From assembly GCA_028829895.1 (NCBI GenBank), contig CM054180.1, forward strand, positions 116,889,973 through 116,953,972: a stretch of DNA of 64,000 bases. The letters run 5' to 3'. The DNA comes from Sinotaia quadrata. Its lineage: Eukaryota; Mollusca; Gastropoda; Architaenioglossa; Viviparidae. The translations under genes were made by a program, and so were the position numbers. Under the pieces are notes generated by a model, which did no database searches, was not told the DNA's origin, and saw nothing but the letters and a program-made list of their open reading frames with translations. Below, one piece after another: positions 48,441 to 62,265 of the stretch. Position 1 is the stretch's first letter; each line of letters begins with the position of its first letter.

Positions 48441-49345
48441 TAATAAAATGATTCACCACCCTCCATTACAATATGTCTACTACCCAGAACAAACAACTTC
48501 ACTGTCTGTTGCAAATTATTTCTCATTGCCATTTCAAATAATTTCACCACCTCCTGTAAAATGAAAAGCTTCATCATTACCATTTTAGCTTTGATGCTTC
48601 CCAATACAAACAATTTTACCTTCGTCCAATAAACAAATTTGTTTCCATCCATTACAAAAATCCTACAACACAACACAATGTAAACAACTTCACCATCATT
48701 ACACGAACAGCTTTACCACCACATTTTACAAGTAACTTCAACACTTTACAATGCAAACAGCAACCATTACTAACAGCATTACCAGAAGTAAATATAACTT
48801 CTCCAACACATTATGCAAACACCCACACAGTACAAAAATCCTTCATCATCACACAATATAAACATCTTCACCACCACACAATAAAACAACTTCAACCCAC
48901 AAATATAAACACCTTCACCATCACACAATACAAATAACTTCACCACTATACAATACAAACAACTTCACCACTACACAATACAATCAACTTCACCGCCACA
49001 CAAAACAAACAACGTCACCACCACACAATACAAATAACTTCACCACTATACAATACAAACAACTTCACCACTATACAATCAACTTCACCACCACTCAATA
49101 CAAACAACGTCACCACCACACAATACAAACAACTTCACCACTATACAATACAAACAACTTCACCACTATACAATACAAATAACTTCACCATTATACACTC
49201 AACTTCACCACCACACAATACAATCAACTTCACCACCACATAGTACAAAGAACTACACCACTATACAAATAACTTCACCACCACACAACACAATTAACTT
49301 CACCACCACACAGTACAAACAACTTCACCACCACCCATTACAGGC
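48441..49345. repeat. Degenerate ACTTCACCAC-rich tandem array
   Basis: Dozens of ~20-22-bp units of the form CACACAATACAAACAACTTC(ACCAC). Regular at 48880-49340, fading upstream. Confidence 0.85.
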
Positions 49346-49731
49346 AGCATTATCACCATTGAGTTCAAACAACATCCCCCCAAAAATTGCAAATAGCTTG
49401 AAGATCATCCCCTTCCAATACACTCAATGTACTCATGTGGACAGCCAAAAGATATAAACATTGGTGGAATGGGTTTAAGTGCTTGCTGCTAGCTCATTGT
49501 TCAAGGGAAATCAGCCCTTCTGGTGGAGAGCTATCGATGTTCCATAAGAGTACTTACTACAGCCTATACAGATTATAGGAATCAGACGTGTCAATTCCGA
49601 ATTTTGCCATTTAAAATGAAGCTGGCATAGCGTCTCCACGACGCCAACAGAAAATGCAACTTTTAAGGTGTTGCATAAATGTACGGAATTATAACAGCCA
49701 GAGATAATTCTATTCGCAACAATAGTTATTA

Positions 49732-49734
<3 letters not shown>

Positions 49735-49809
<75 letters not shown>
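49735..49809. repeat. (TG)n microsatellite
   Basis: About 75 bp of uninterrupted TG. Confidence 0.95.
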
Positions 49810-49811
<2 letters not shown>

Positions 49812-52800
49812 CTTCGTTTTATTGTTTACCAATATATTTCCCTTCGAAGAAAAGTGTTTAGGGCAGTTTAAAGGATTATAATACACGAAACCCTAATCTG
49901 TTTAATCCCGCCCATATGGGTTTCATGATTGCAGACAGAATCTCGGTCAGACTTCACAGACATTAACTGTTAATTAATTTTATCTCCACCCTGTCTCTGA
50001 GCATAACCAGTTCAGAATTCCTATCCAACTTGTAAGCTCAAATGCCTCTTTTTAATATAAAAATTCTTGCCCCCACGCTCTCTCACCTTGGAGGGATACT
50101 TCCCGAGATATGTCATTGCCTGATCAAAAATAAGCCCCTCATCCCCCACCACAAGCATGGACTTATCTCCTCCTTTGTTTAAATATAAAAGTGGAAGTGT
50201 AACAAATAAAAACTTTATTCAACACAATAAAAGTTAAACAAGGAAAAATTATATATAATAAGTAGTAGTCACAAAGGCAATGGATAATTATGAAGTACCA
50301 TTCTTATGACATATGTTAGGGGTTAAAAATTATGCTACTGAAATCTAGTACAGAAATAGGCACTATTATGTGATAGTTCATGGTCCTTAAGAAGGCTTAT
50401 CACTCAATTATAGGTCGGTTTTGCTGGCTCTTTTGAAGAGTGCTAATGTCACTTTTAATATGTATTCTAATTCTTTACACAACACTAAATTTCGCAAGTA
50501 CTACTAAGAGTCTGAAAGTGGAAAGTTAAATCATAGACGTAGTCTTAGGAGGTGTAAATTTAGAAGTTAATCACGTGATTTGATGATTATTTATGATGAC
50601 TTGATTGTCTCCCTTGCATGTTGGCAATGTGTGTTGTGCACTGCAATGAAAGATAAAGTTGTTTTGCAATTTGACATGTGTTTGCACTGTGTTTACACAT
50701 AGACATCCAGATGGTACCATTACATCATGCTGTTTTGCAGTAAGACTGGTGAAGTAACAATGAAGACTTTGAAGAACTGGTGCAAAATGCAAACTGGAAG
50801 AATGAAGGCTTCCAAGCACTGATGAAAAAATTGGTGGTGCAGATGTGTCATTCTGGATAGGCAATTAATCAGACCTCCCACCTCCTCTCTCTCTCAAATA
50901 CACCCATGCACTATTGTACCTGTGGACTTTCCTGACCAATATACCGTTCAGATACAAAGAAAACATGTATAAATATAACTGATGAATCTCCATAAGGGAA
51001 TAAAGAAAATACGGTTGGAATTTTTTTCTTACAAGAAGCTGCAACAAGTATTACAAGCATAGCACTTCATCGAAGGACATTTTCCACTCCAAATTTACAC
51101 TTGGAGAATTTTCTGAAAATGGAGAATGCAATTATACAAACTTAACTAAACACTACTAATGACAATTGTTTGACTATAGTTCTCAGAGCATGTTATATTC
51201 ACCTATGTAATAAAAATGCAAAATAATCAACAACTGAGTTTCAGAATATGAAATATTCAACTCCATAATTCTCTACGTACGCACAAAAGTTTAGTTAGTA
51301 TTGACAATTCCAGACATACCAAATGTGTTGTTTACCAATTCAAGCCACAAGAGGGTGGGTATGGTGGAGTTTACCAATTCAAACCACAAAATGTGATGTT
51401 TAAAAAATTCAAACCTTAATCCCTGGCATTAGTATATGCAGTGAAAAAGTAGACTTCACTTACTAAATAAGCCTACTGTCTCCTTGCAAATTAATTTCAT
51501 ACATCCAGGAAAAAATACTTTTTTGGTTTCACTTCGCCTTGTCTGCGGTACAAGTCTTTCTTTGATGTGAAGTTCTTGAATGTAGAGGAATGGGGGGGGG
51601 GGTTATTGCGTGCTCATGTGCGTGGAATCGGGGTGGGGGATGAGAAGGCGGTCCTTAAGTTACTGCCCACATTGTTAGTTTTGTTTATCTGCTAGTTATG
51701 TTGAGCGCTTTTGTGTCTGATAGGAACTGCATTAGTGCTCACGTGGTTTCGTGTTGCTGTGGTTGGTAATGGAGAGTGTCTGTGATGAATGGAATTTCTA
51801 TGAAAATGTGTGATTTTTTGTTTCTGGGTGTTTGTGCCTTCATACTGTGATTGAATTGGTAAGAAATGTGTTATGCCCTCTTGTCTCTATTGCAGCGAGT
51901 GCACATTCAGTTTCCTAATGTAGATACTTTTGTGAAAGAAAAGTATTTAGTTTACTCTCAGTCTGTTTGATGCAGTCTTGTGTGGAGTTCATAGCAGAGT
52001 ACCCTAGTTTACCTCCCCTTTGCATGTAGTTCGCATTTCGATGTGCGTCGTTTAGTATATGCCATTGATTGTATTCCATTACCATTGATGACGTCATCAA
52101 ATCGATATTACGTAGCGTGACGTGGTCGATATGCACAGGCCGTCATTTCGTCAGACTGCTCATTTGCTCCAGTTTTTTTTTTCTTTCCCCAGAAAAAAAC
52201 TCCTAATAGGTAAAAACAATAAACAGACGATTACAAAAAAAAAACAAAAACACATACAAGAACATAATACCGCATCATTCTAATGCGAACTTACAGCACG
52301 CCGAAACATCATTAACTTTAGTGTGTACACGACCCAAGTTCCAGATTCTTTTTCCCGCTGAACAAGTCTATCGATAGTGCTGATTGCAAAATCCTGGGTA
52401 AAACTTCACTGGGACTCATCGTGAGTGATCGAAGGTTGGGGACTTGGAACAGGCTGGAATGGAAGCCAGGATGCAGTTCCTTGGTTGAAAGAACGCTTAG
52501 CTACCAAGACATGAGAGTTGGGGGGTGGGGGTGGGGGTGAGCCGCTATGGTCTTAATGCATCTGAATTCTTCCCAGAGGCAAGTCCCCTATTCTTAATAC
52601 AAGGAAATAAGTGGGGTGGGTGAGGATGGGGATGGTGGAGAATTAACTCTGTCCAGAAGGAATCGTGTGTCGGCCTTTCTCGTAGGCCGTCGCGCGTTAG
52701 ATGTGTTAAAAATCTAAGGCGAGGGTGTTTGGGGACTGCAAGGACTAGACTGATGCCACGAGAAGCGGTGGAAGGGGAGGAGAGTTCTTCCCCTTTAGTG

Positions 52801-53138
52801 TGAAAAACATCAACTGTATGACAAAGTGTACACCCCATTTATTTCTCTTTAATTTGTATTTTCCACGTTATTCTCATCCTGTTATGCATGAAGAAATTTC
52901 AACTAACTGACGATTAATCAGACATCATGCTTTGACTTAAGACCAAAATGGGCAGGCGTCATTCGTCTTACTGTTAAATCAAAACGCCCTCCTAACATAA
53001 CAACCAGCGTCAGTTATTGGTGTCACAGACTGATAAATATAGATGCGAAGACAATATTTTTATTTTAAAAAATATTATGCCAACCCAAACAGAAAAACCA
53101 ACTCGTAGTGAAAAGCTTTTTGGAATTCAGATCGGTGA
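49810..53138. other. No gene recognised
   Basis: AT-rich with G runs at 51590-51602 and 52517-52540. Scattered open frames show no domain, splice or codon support. Confidence 0.55.
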
Positions 53139-53620
53139 GAAGCAATACGCACTGAGCAAATGTGACCCTGGATTGCCATGACCTAAACACAGTCGTTGAG
53201 CAAATGACACCATGGGTTGTCATGGCGTAAACACAGCCACTGAGAAAATGTGACCAAGGATTACCATGACGTAAACACAGCCACTGAGAAAATGTGACCA
53301 AGGATTACCATGACGTAAACACAGCCACTGAGAAAATGTGACCAAGGATTACCATGACGTAAACACAGTCACTGAGCTGGCATAAACGTGGTTTGCAAAA
53401 ACGTTAAACATAGCCACTGAGAAAATGTGACCAAGGATTGCCATGGCGCAAACACAGCCACTAAGCTGGGGTAAACATGGGTTGCAAAGACGTAAACAAA
53501 GCCACTGAGCAGGCGTAAATATGGGTTGCCATGCCGTAAGCAAAGGCACTTAGCAGCGATAAACCTGGATTGGACATTCCGTAAATATAGGCACAACGCT
53601 CGCAACTCTGAACTATGTTT
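53139..53620. repeat. 44-bp tandem array
   Basis: Exact 44-bp spacing at 53227, 53271, 53315 and 53359 of units beginning GTAAACACAGCCACTGAGAA; diverged units extend to both sides. Open frames on the minus strand are read-throughs. Confidence 0.9.
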
Positions 53621-54244
53621 CATAAACCATACACAGTCTTTGATGTTAGTTTATCACGAGTAAATATATGCCCTGAGAGCGCAGCCATGGATTTTCATGC
53701 ATACTAAAACGCTCAGTGAAGCGGTAAATCGCGTCTGAAGTTCCATACATGGGACAATTTTTCTGCAAATTCTTTCGTCGCTCTGATTCCCGCAGCCATG
53801 CCACCATTTCAATTCCACTTCTTCTTCCCGACTCTTCCTGACAATAATTTATTGATGAAAAAAATGAAATTGAAAAGAAAACCCGTACGCATATTTGGCG
53901 GCTTTGGGCATGAAATCGTGTTACCAAAAAGCTCGGGCCAGACATTGATTATATCTAAGCCAGCGTTGGCTTGCTCGTAAATGTACATTAAAGTATGTCT
54001 GCGGATAATTAAGGCTACTTCCACGCAAAACCTTGGATAATTAAAAGATCGCGTCTATGGTATTTTAGTTTCACCACGCAGTTTTTTTTTTTTTTGGTTT
54101 TTTTTATAATACTATTTTCCCTTTCTTTGTAAGCTAAAGGCCAAGAAGAGATAACCCAGCGGATCAATCTAAGTAACTGTGATTTTACGTCACTGATGTC
54201 GTTATCATTGAGACGCAAGATGCACAACGTACATAAAGCCACGA

Positions 54245-54580
54245 AGAGGAAGTGTTTCTCATTTTTAACGTTACTTTCTCAGGAAGTGTTTCTCATTTTT
54301 AATGTTACTTTCTCAGGAAGTGTTTCTAATGTTTAACGTTACTTTCTCTCTCCAGGAAGTGTTTCTCATGTTTAACGCTACTTTCTCAGGAATTGTTTCT
54401 CATTTTCATCGTTACTTTCTCTCTCAGGAAGTGTTTCTCATTTTAATCGTTACTTTCTCTCTCAGGAAGTGCTTCTCATTTTCATCGTCCTTTCTCTCTC
54501 AGGAAGTGCTTCTCATTTTTATCGTTACTTTCTCTTTCTACGAAGTGTTTCTCATTTTTAACGTTACTTTCTCTCTCCAG
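54245..54580. repeat. ~32-38-bp tandem array
   Basis: About ten units of GGAAGTGTTTCTCATTTTTA, ACGTTACTTTCTC with variable TC additions. Confidence 0.9.
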
Positions 54581-54639
54581 CGTCCGGTTAATTAACTTAA
54601 ACCATTACGCCGGGCACTAAACTCACCATGCATTTCTGA

Positions 54640-54794
54640 GTGTGTGTGTGCGCTTGTGTGTGCTTGTGTTGCTTGTGTGCATGTTTGTTCGTGTATTTAT
54701 GTGTGCGCGTGTTTGTATGTGTGTTTCTTTGTGTGTCTGTGTGCGTTCGTATAGTTTCTGTGTGGTTGTGTGTGTGTGTGTTTATGAGCGTGTT

Positions 54795-54850
<56 letters not shown>
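54640..54850. repeat. GT-rich array ending in pure (TG)n
   Basis: Imperfect GT-rich sequence becoming a pure TG tract at about 54796-54850. Confidence 0.9.
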
Positions 54851-54851
<1 letters not shown>

Positions 54852-55424
54852 ATGTGTGTTGTATGCAAGCTATCAAGAGCACTCTGTTCATTTACGAATA
54901 ATAACAACAGTCATCATCAATTATCTTTTCGTGTTTTTAGAGTTATGTCCCTTTTCGCTAGGAAAACAACAGCCAAGTTTGCTTAGCTTGTCTGCAGCGT
55001 AAGACAAAGAAGACAGAAATATGAGACCAACAAACATGGCTCCTAAGGTTAGCGTACTAGTGCACTTCTTTGTCAGAACAGTAAAGTTCAAAGACAAACA
55101 CGACTCTCGCTGCAATATTGCTCAAAGATCACAAATTACCACCACCCCTCAACTCACCCTCCTGCCCGCTGCTCTCGTTCGCATCAAAAGACACTTGGAA
55201 ATTACAGTGTTTGCACTTAGTGCAAAGATGGATAAAATTCAGCTTGATACCAAATGAATATTTTTTTAACTATTATCTTTAACAACTCTAGTTTGTAACT
55301 TCTCGTAAGGAACTTTTGTCTAGGTCTCAGTGAAGAATTTCAAATGGCACATTTCTTGGAGTTAAATTAGCTCGGAAACTTATAATTATTTTGTGAATTT
55401 ATTACTTATTCATTATTTTATAGA

Positions 55425-55880
55425 TTAGAGTGTATGTGTGTATACATTGGTGTATGTGTGTAGTTTCGCGTATATTTGTGCACGGGTATATGAGTGTGTA
55501 TATGTGAGTATGACTGTCTATATGTGTGTTTGTGTGTACATTTGTGCATATGTGTGTATGCCTGTGTGTATGTGTATGACTGTATAAGTGTACAAGTATG
55601 TGTATATGCATGTATGTGTGCATATGTCTGGGTATGCCTGTGTATGTGTGTATATATGAATGAGAACGTGGGTGTATATGTGTGTATGAGTACGTGTGTG
55701 TATGTGTGTATGAGTACGTGTGTGTATATGTGTGTGAGTATGCTTGTGTATATGCATGAGTATGTGTGTATATATGTCTGCGAGTACGCGTGTGTATGTG
55801 TGAGTATGCGTGTATATAGGTGTGTATGAGTAAGCGTGTGTATATGTGTGTATGAGTACGCGTGTGTATATTTTGTATGA
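55425..55880. repeat. GTGTAT-rich cryptic array
   Basis: Interrupted GT/TATG sequence with recurring TGTGTATGAGTACG; gives overlapping open frames on both strands. Confidence 0.85.
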
Positions 55881-56167
55881 GTACGCAAGCAAGTAAACAA
55901 ATAGAAGTTACGACCAAATGTAACAGGAGAAACTGCAGGCCGAGCCATGAGAGTCCTGTATCAAAATATTGAAGGTGTTAATACATTTAAATCCATTGAT
56001 CATTAATGTGTGTGACATATCTCTAATCGGCTGAATGAAGGGATGGGATGTGTTGTACACTAAACAGCAAACAACATCAATAAACTATTTAAGGGAAAAT
56101 ATTTTAAGTCATGAAACCTGTAGTCAAAGCCTGATTGTAGACATTCTCTCCCTCCCTCTTCCTCTTT

Positions 56168-56234
<67 letters not shown>
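56168..56234. repeat. (CA)n microsatellite
   Basis: About 66 bp of CA, 25 bp from the dispersed repeat at 56258. Confidence 0.95.
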
Positions 56235-56236
<2 letters not shown>

Positions 56237-56257
56237 GAGACGTTTAACGTTTTGCTG

Positions 56258-56341
56258 AGAGATGGGCAAGATGTTAATTCTCCACTACCACAGGCAGCCC
56301 GTATCCTTAGGCTAATCCCCAAAACAAACCTTCTGTCTGGT
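56258..56341 (-). repeat. ~90-bp dispersed repeat, copy 2
   Basis: The reverse complement matches 41846-41934, including GTGGAGAATTAACATCTTGC, CCATCTC and GGGGATTAGC. Confidence 0.85.
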
Positions 56342-56384
56342 CAACATATTAGAAAGATGGATGATAGATAATGCAATATAGAAG

Positions 56385-56535
56385 AGTGTATATACATATA
56401 TGTATGTAGGTAGGTTTGTGTGTTTGTATATGCATGCATTTGTGTAGTTGAAGGTGTGTCTGTATATACATAAATGTATTTATGTAGGTTGTGTGTGTGT
56501 ATGTTTATACATGCATGTGAGTAGGTGAAGGTGTG

Positions 56536-56566
<31 letters not shown>

Positions 56567-56682
56567 GCATGTGTGTAGATGTTTTGTCTGTATATACATA
56601 TATGTATGTATGTAGGTTTTTGTGTGTCTGTATATACATGCATATGTGTAGGTGTAGGTGAGTCTGTATATACCTGTATGCG

Positions 56683-56750
<68 letters not shown>

Positions 56751-56820
56751 AGTATACACATGTTTATGCATAGGTGTGTTTGTGTGTATATTCATATATG
56801 TGTGTAGGTGTGTGTGCAGA
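56385..56820. repeat. TGTA/TG/TA-rich array
   Basis: Repeated GTGTCTGTATATACATAT-like units, with TA runs at 56540-56565 and 56684-56699 and pure TG at 56700-56749. Confidence 0.85.
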
Positions 56821-58675
56821 CTGAGGTGAATGAGAATGAAAGATAGCATACGTTGTTTGCTGACAACATACCAAAGCAATCCAGCTCTGAAATAAAGATT
56901 TGGCCATCCTTCAACCAGTATTCAGTGGCAATAAATTAGTCTCAAACTTTACACCACCGAACTTAACTCTCTTTTCTTTTTTTTCCCCACTTACTTACTG
57001 AGTTGTCTAAGCATGTTCGAATTTGGTACCGATGTGCACTTAAGGCTCTGTGTGCCTTAAATAAATCATTTCTATATGGAGAAAAGATTTTTTTTAATCC
57101 CTCTGTCGCCGATAAAAGAAAAGATAGAAAAAGTCGAAACACCAGACGCACGACGAAATGAATCCGACAGAAATCTGTCGCACTTTTGAGCACTTTGCTC
57201 TCAGCTGCTACTGCTGTCGTGTCGCTGTCGTGTCGCTGTCGAACCCGAACTGCGACCGGGCATCGAATCGACAATCCTTAAACCCTAATCCCATACTGTA
57301 GGCATCCACTGACGCCCACTTCTCTCTTTTCATTGTGGCAGCATCAAAGTCCGGGAGGGCCTTGCGGAAGAAAGGAGGAGGAAGATAGAGAGAGGAGAAG
57401 AAAAACATCTTCCAACGAAAAAGGTCTTTATCTAAAGAAGGCGAATGTGATGATATTTGCTGGCACGTTGACATTTCTTTACCATTTTCAAAGACCCAGA
57501 CGGAATCATCAAAGAAACTTTGTCAGAAATAATAGGCAAGATTTTTCTTTCACCCGTTACCGGATATGTACGGCCCACGCCCTTCTTCCTCGCCTTTGCT
57601 GTGTTTCTAAGCTCCAGACAAGCAGGATATAATTAGAATGAAAGAACGATAGACAGTAGGCCATCTATCTATGAATCTACTTAATCAAAGATAATTACCT
57701 TGTCTGTGAAATAGCAAAATGTAATTAGCAAACTCCTCTTATTAAATTAAGTAGCAAGGAGACAAACTAATTCTTCATAACGAAAAGGGTTCCAAGCACA
57801 TACACTTAGTCAAACGCACAACACAAACACACACGTACATATACGCACACACGCATACATACGCCCTTATGCTCTGGTTCTTGTTCACAACTTCGTGCAT
57901 ATTCAACCTATCACATAATACAAAACAATAGAGTTCCTCAACAGTATTATTCCCAATTATTGTTGTGATGTGGTTGATTAATTTTTATTTTTAAAGACAC
58001 TAACTCAAAAATACTAGCTGAAATCATAAAATCATTTATGTCTGCATTTATATATTTAAGTAATAATAATAATTCCCCGAAACACCGGAAAATATTTGCT
58101 GAAGAAGTCGATTGTCTGCGACTAAAGCTTTTGCAGTTCAAGGACGAAAATGTTTTTTATATCAACTCTGGTGTCTGAGGCCAGGGGACAGTTAAGATCA
58201 CGCTTACTCGTGACACTTCGCGACTTAAGTCAACAGAGATGATGGGTGTCAGCACCCTTTCATCTGTGTCGTTGTTTTTACTTGTTCCACCAAAGCTGTC
58301 AGTCCTCCAAAGCGGTAGTCAAGGAGACACGAGAACAGAACTGTCTGAGGCGGCGTGTGTACGAGGCAAGGGGACGGGGGTCTAAAGTAAGAAAGAGCTG
58401 GCGACTTAAGGAACGCCATGGTTCATAACGATAATACTCAGTGTCCAAACATTTGCTTAGTTATTGAGTGGGTGAGTGGGTGGGTGGTTGGCTTGCTTGT
58501 TGCTAGATAAGTGGATGGGCTGCTGATATTGTTGTTGTGTTAAGACGACAAAACAACCAGCATCCACTCAGACAACACCACCACAGCAGCAGCAACAACC
58601 ACCACAGCAACGGGGAAAAAAAACGGACAAGCAAACACTCGAAACAAGGAGCAGACACCGACAGACAAATATCCA
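56821..58675. other. No gene recognised
   Basis: Includes a GTCGTGTCGCT repeat near 57212-57240. Nothing coding is supported. Confidence 0.5.
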
Positions 58676-58830
58676 AACGCAACACCGCCGCCCTCTCCGA
58701 ACGCCAGAGAAGAGAGGAAGGCCCCACAGGAATCCACCAAAAACCGAGAACGTCGCCAAGATGAAAAGTGTTAACGCAATTCCTGTGGGGCAAAGAAGTA
58801 AAACGGTACTACTACTACTACTACTACATG
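58676..58830 (-). repeat. Dispersed hairpin repeat, copy 2
   Basis: Reverse-orientation partner of 8133-8285, again beside a (TAG)n run (58809-58828). The inverted arms are GCCCCACAGGAAT (58721-58733) and ATTCCTGTGGGGC (58779-58791), perfect over 13 bp. Confidence 0.8.
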
Positions 58831-58839
58831 ATATTGTTG

Positions 58840-59220
58840 TGGGTGGTTGGATTGTTTCGTTGGTTTGGTTTAGGTTGACGAATAGCTTGGCTGGGAGTTG
58901 GTAGGTAGGTTGGTTGGTTGGTTGTTGACTGGTTAGTTGGTTGGTGGTTGATAGATTGGTGGGTGGGTGGTTGTAGAGTTAGCTGGTTTGTGGTCGGATA
59001 TGTTGGTAGTTTGGTTGGTTGATGATGGATGGGTGAATGAGAGGGTTGTTTGGCTGGTGGAGGGGGTGTTGAGTTGGTTGATGGATGGGTGGGTTGTTGT
59101 GTTGGTGGGTGAATGGATAGTTTGGTTAGTGACTGGATGGATTTGTAGTTTGGTTGGATGATTTGGGTGTTGTTGAGTTTGTATGGTAGGTGGGTTGGCT
59201 GGTTGTTTCACGAGTTGGTT
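58840..59220. repeat. GGTT-rich region
   Basis: Irregular TTGGTTGG/GGTGGGTGG sequence, strongly G/T biased on the plus strand. No fixed period. Confidence 0.8.
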
Positions 59221-60112
59221 AAACACGTGTTAACTTGAGGTTTGCTTTGTTACGTACTTCTGTGAATGAATTTATTCCGCTAACAAAGTCCTTAGCTCGT
59301 AGTTAGTGCTCTTCAAATCCTGTCTCATTTTATATCAGCAAATCAAATCATGTCTTATTTATGTCTTAGAATGCTTAGATCAACGCATCAAATCCTTTCT
59401 AATTTAAACCTTGGATCAACACATCAAATCCGAACTAATGTGAGACTTAGATTAACACATGAAATCCTGTCTCATTTAAGTCTTAATTCTTAAATCCTCT
59501 CTAATTTAAAACATAAAATTCCGTCTATTTAGGCACTTAAGCAAATCAAAGTCTTTCCGATTTATAAATAATAATAAACCTCCTACACTTTCTAATCAGA
59601 GAAGTAGAAATATTATGTCTAACTAGGCGTTCATCTGAGGTTATAAAATTGACACGACTTAAAACAGACACAACAAACAAAACAATCCTCTAAGAATTAT
59701 AACTTGTAAGACTGACTGTGGGTGTTTAAGCATGTACGATCTCTTAGGGGTGTGTACAAAAATAATGAAGATATCTTTGTGTTTTCGTGTTAGAGTACAA
59801 ATACTAATCATGGATACACCAACCAAGTAGAGCGTCTCAGCATTGCTGTTCAATTTATTAGTGACTCACAGTTCCCCGAAATACAAATCCAATTTGATTC
59901 CTAGTCGTACGCGTACACAAGTCTTATGCCAAGATGTGTGCAGCTCTAGTACAAACCGCAATTTTTATTTTACTAGGACACTATAACCAGTGTGATTCCT
60001 TGATGTTTTGGTGTATACTGTCCCTAAAATTGATGTACAATCTTGTACAACTCCGAATGTCCTTGCAAGTCAAATGTAGTTTTGGTTTAGTAAGAGAAAC
60101 AATCCAGTGTAA

Positions 60113-60356
60113 TTCATTACTGTTGGTATAATTCATCACTGTTGATGTAATTCATTACTGTTGGTGTAATTCATCACTGTTGGTGTAATTCATCACTGTT
60201 GGTATAATTCATTACTGTTGGTGTAATTCATTACTGTTGGTGTAATTCATTACTGTTGGTGTAATTCATCACTGTTGGTGTAATTCATCACTGTTGGTGT
60301 AATTCATTACTGTTGGTGTAATTAATTACTGTTGGTGTAATTCATCACTGTTGGTG
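60113..60356. repeat. 19-bp tandem array
   Basis: About 13 units of GTAATTCATYACTGTTGGT; spacing 19 bp checked at 60131, 60150 and 60169. Confidence 0.95.
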
Positions 60357-60479
60357 TGCAAAGTCATAAACATAGATGGCTCAAGTCGCGTACAAGTCGT
60401 AGCAGGTCATCCACAGCTGCACACCGAAGCGATTACATCCCGACAAATTCCCTTATATTTGGTGTGCAATGTCTAGATG

Positions 60480-61210
60480 TACAAGTCTTCTACAACTCAT
60501 ACATATATGTGTACAAGTTGTGTACCACTTCTACATACTTCTGTACAAGCTGTACAATTGCACAATTCCTAATGCATATATGTACAAAGTATATACAAAC
60601 CCTATGTATATATGTATAAGTTGTATAAAAACCTATGCATATTTGTACAAGTTGCATGCAAACCATATGCATATATGTACAAAATGTATACAAACCATAT
60701 GTGTATCTATACAATCTGTATACAAAACATATGCATGTATGTACAAGTTGTAAACAAACCATATGCATATCTGTACAGGTTGTATACAAACCCTATGTAT
60801 ATATGTACAACTTGTATACACATACAAACCCTATGTATATATATTTACACCTTGTGTACAAACCCTATTCATATATGTACAAATCGTGTACAAATAATAT
60901 GTGTATATGTACAACGTGTGTACAAATACTATGTATATATGCACATGTATATAAATACTATGTATATATATACAACATGTGTACAAACACTATGCATATA
61001 GGCCTATGTACATGTTGTGTACAAACCCTATGTATTTATGTGTAATGTGTGTGCAAATAATATGTACAAATGTACAACTTGTGTACAAATACTATACAGT
61101 GTATAAATATTATATATATGTACAACTTGTGTACAAACCATATGTATATATGCATAACCTGTGTACAAATACTACGTATTTCTGTACAAGTTGTGCACAA
61201 CTCCATTTCG
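60480..61210. repeat. 32-bp tandem array lacking stops in several frames
   Basis: About 22 diverged units like TATGCATATATGTACAAAAT, GTATACAAACCA (spacing 32 bp at 60666 and 60698). Because 32 is not divisible by three and the unit has few stops, long frames open on both strands. Confidence 0.9.
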
Positions 61211-62070
61211 TAAATACTCCAATAACGTTTGGTTCCATAGCATAGATATACAACACACCGCGCAGGGCCTCAGTATTATTCATCTATGGGCTGCAATTAT
61301 GTTCAAAGTACAAAAAGTGTACAACCTTCACCTACCCGTACGAACCTATTGTACTAGTCTACATTTTATTTATTTTATTATGGCTATTTTGGGCACAGAC
61401 CCTTCACAACTCCTGACTGTCCGTGTACTCATCGTAATGATATTCATTACTAATTTCCATTTTGATTATTTCCCTTGAACCACGACGTGACTGAATATTT
61501 CCCCCAATATCTGTTCCACTAAAGCTAAGTCCTAAAATATAAAGATGCTTCTGTAATCTTTCACAGAGAGAGAGAAATAAAAAGATAAATAAATGCATTT
61601 TAGTGAGAACTTCAAATCTTGAAAATGAAAATTTAATGAGTCGCTGTACAAGTGACTCCTGCGTGTGAGCAGTGATGATCTACATAACATTTTTCTGTTC
61701 GTGTTTAGTCTAGACTGCTAATTGCTTGTTGGGAGGGGGGAGTTGACTGCTTCCAGATTATCCAAATATTTTGATTTTTTTCATCAACCAGAATAAAGAG
61801 GTGAATCGAAAAAAAAAATATCAGACATTTATTTGGATAGATAGAAAGATTCATGTATGGATGGATGGATAAATGGAGTGAGCCAACTGAAAAACGAAAT
61901 AACAGAACAAATGAATAGACGCACGATACGAGGGTGGATTTTATACGGGTAGATGTTTGCAATGGAGGACTGGTTTGTAGGAAGACTTGGGGTAGGAAGG
62001 GACAGTGTTCATTTCCAACAGGTATTTCAGAACTATTCAATTACATTACTTTGTGTCAGACATGTAATTA
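61211..62070. other. No gene recognised
   Basis: AT-rich; short GA run near 61565. No coding support. Confidence 0.5.
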
Positions 62071-62265
62071 AAGCTGCATTGATGCATACGAAAAAGCTAC
62101 ATTGATGTATACGAAAAAGCTACATTGATGTATACGAAAAAGCTACATTGGTGTGTACGAAAAAGCTTCATTGATGAATACGAAAAGCTACATTGATGTA
62201 TACGAAAAAGCTACATTGATATATATACGAAAAAGCTACATTGATATATATGAAAATGTTAGAAA
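62071..62265. repeat. 23-bp tandem array
   Basis: About eight units of TACATTGATGTATACGAAAA(AGC), with small variants. Confidence 0.9.

Noticed and set aside
55402..55948. Long His/Thr/Tyr-rich frames
   Set aside because: Direct translation of a GTGTAT-rich array on both strands.
58503..58793. Conserved short protein shared with 8145-8444
   Set aside because: The similarity is explained by the dispersed hairpin repeat. The frames differ in extent, and substitutions keep the stem paired rather than the protein.
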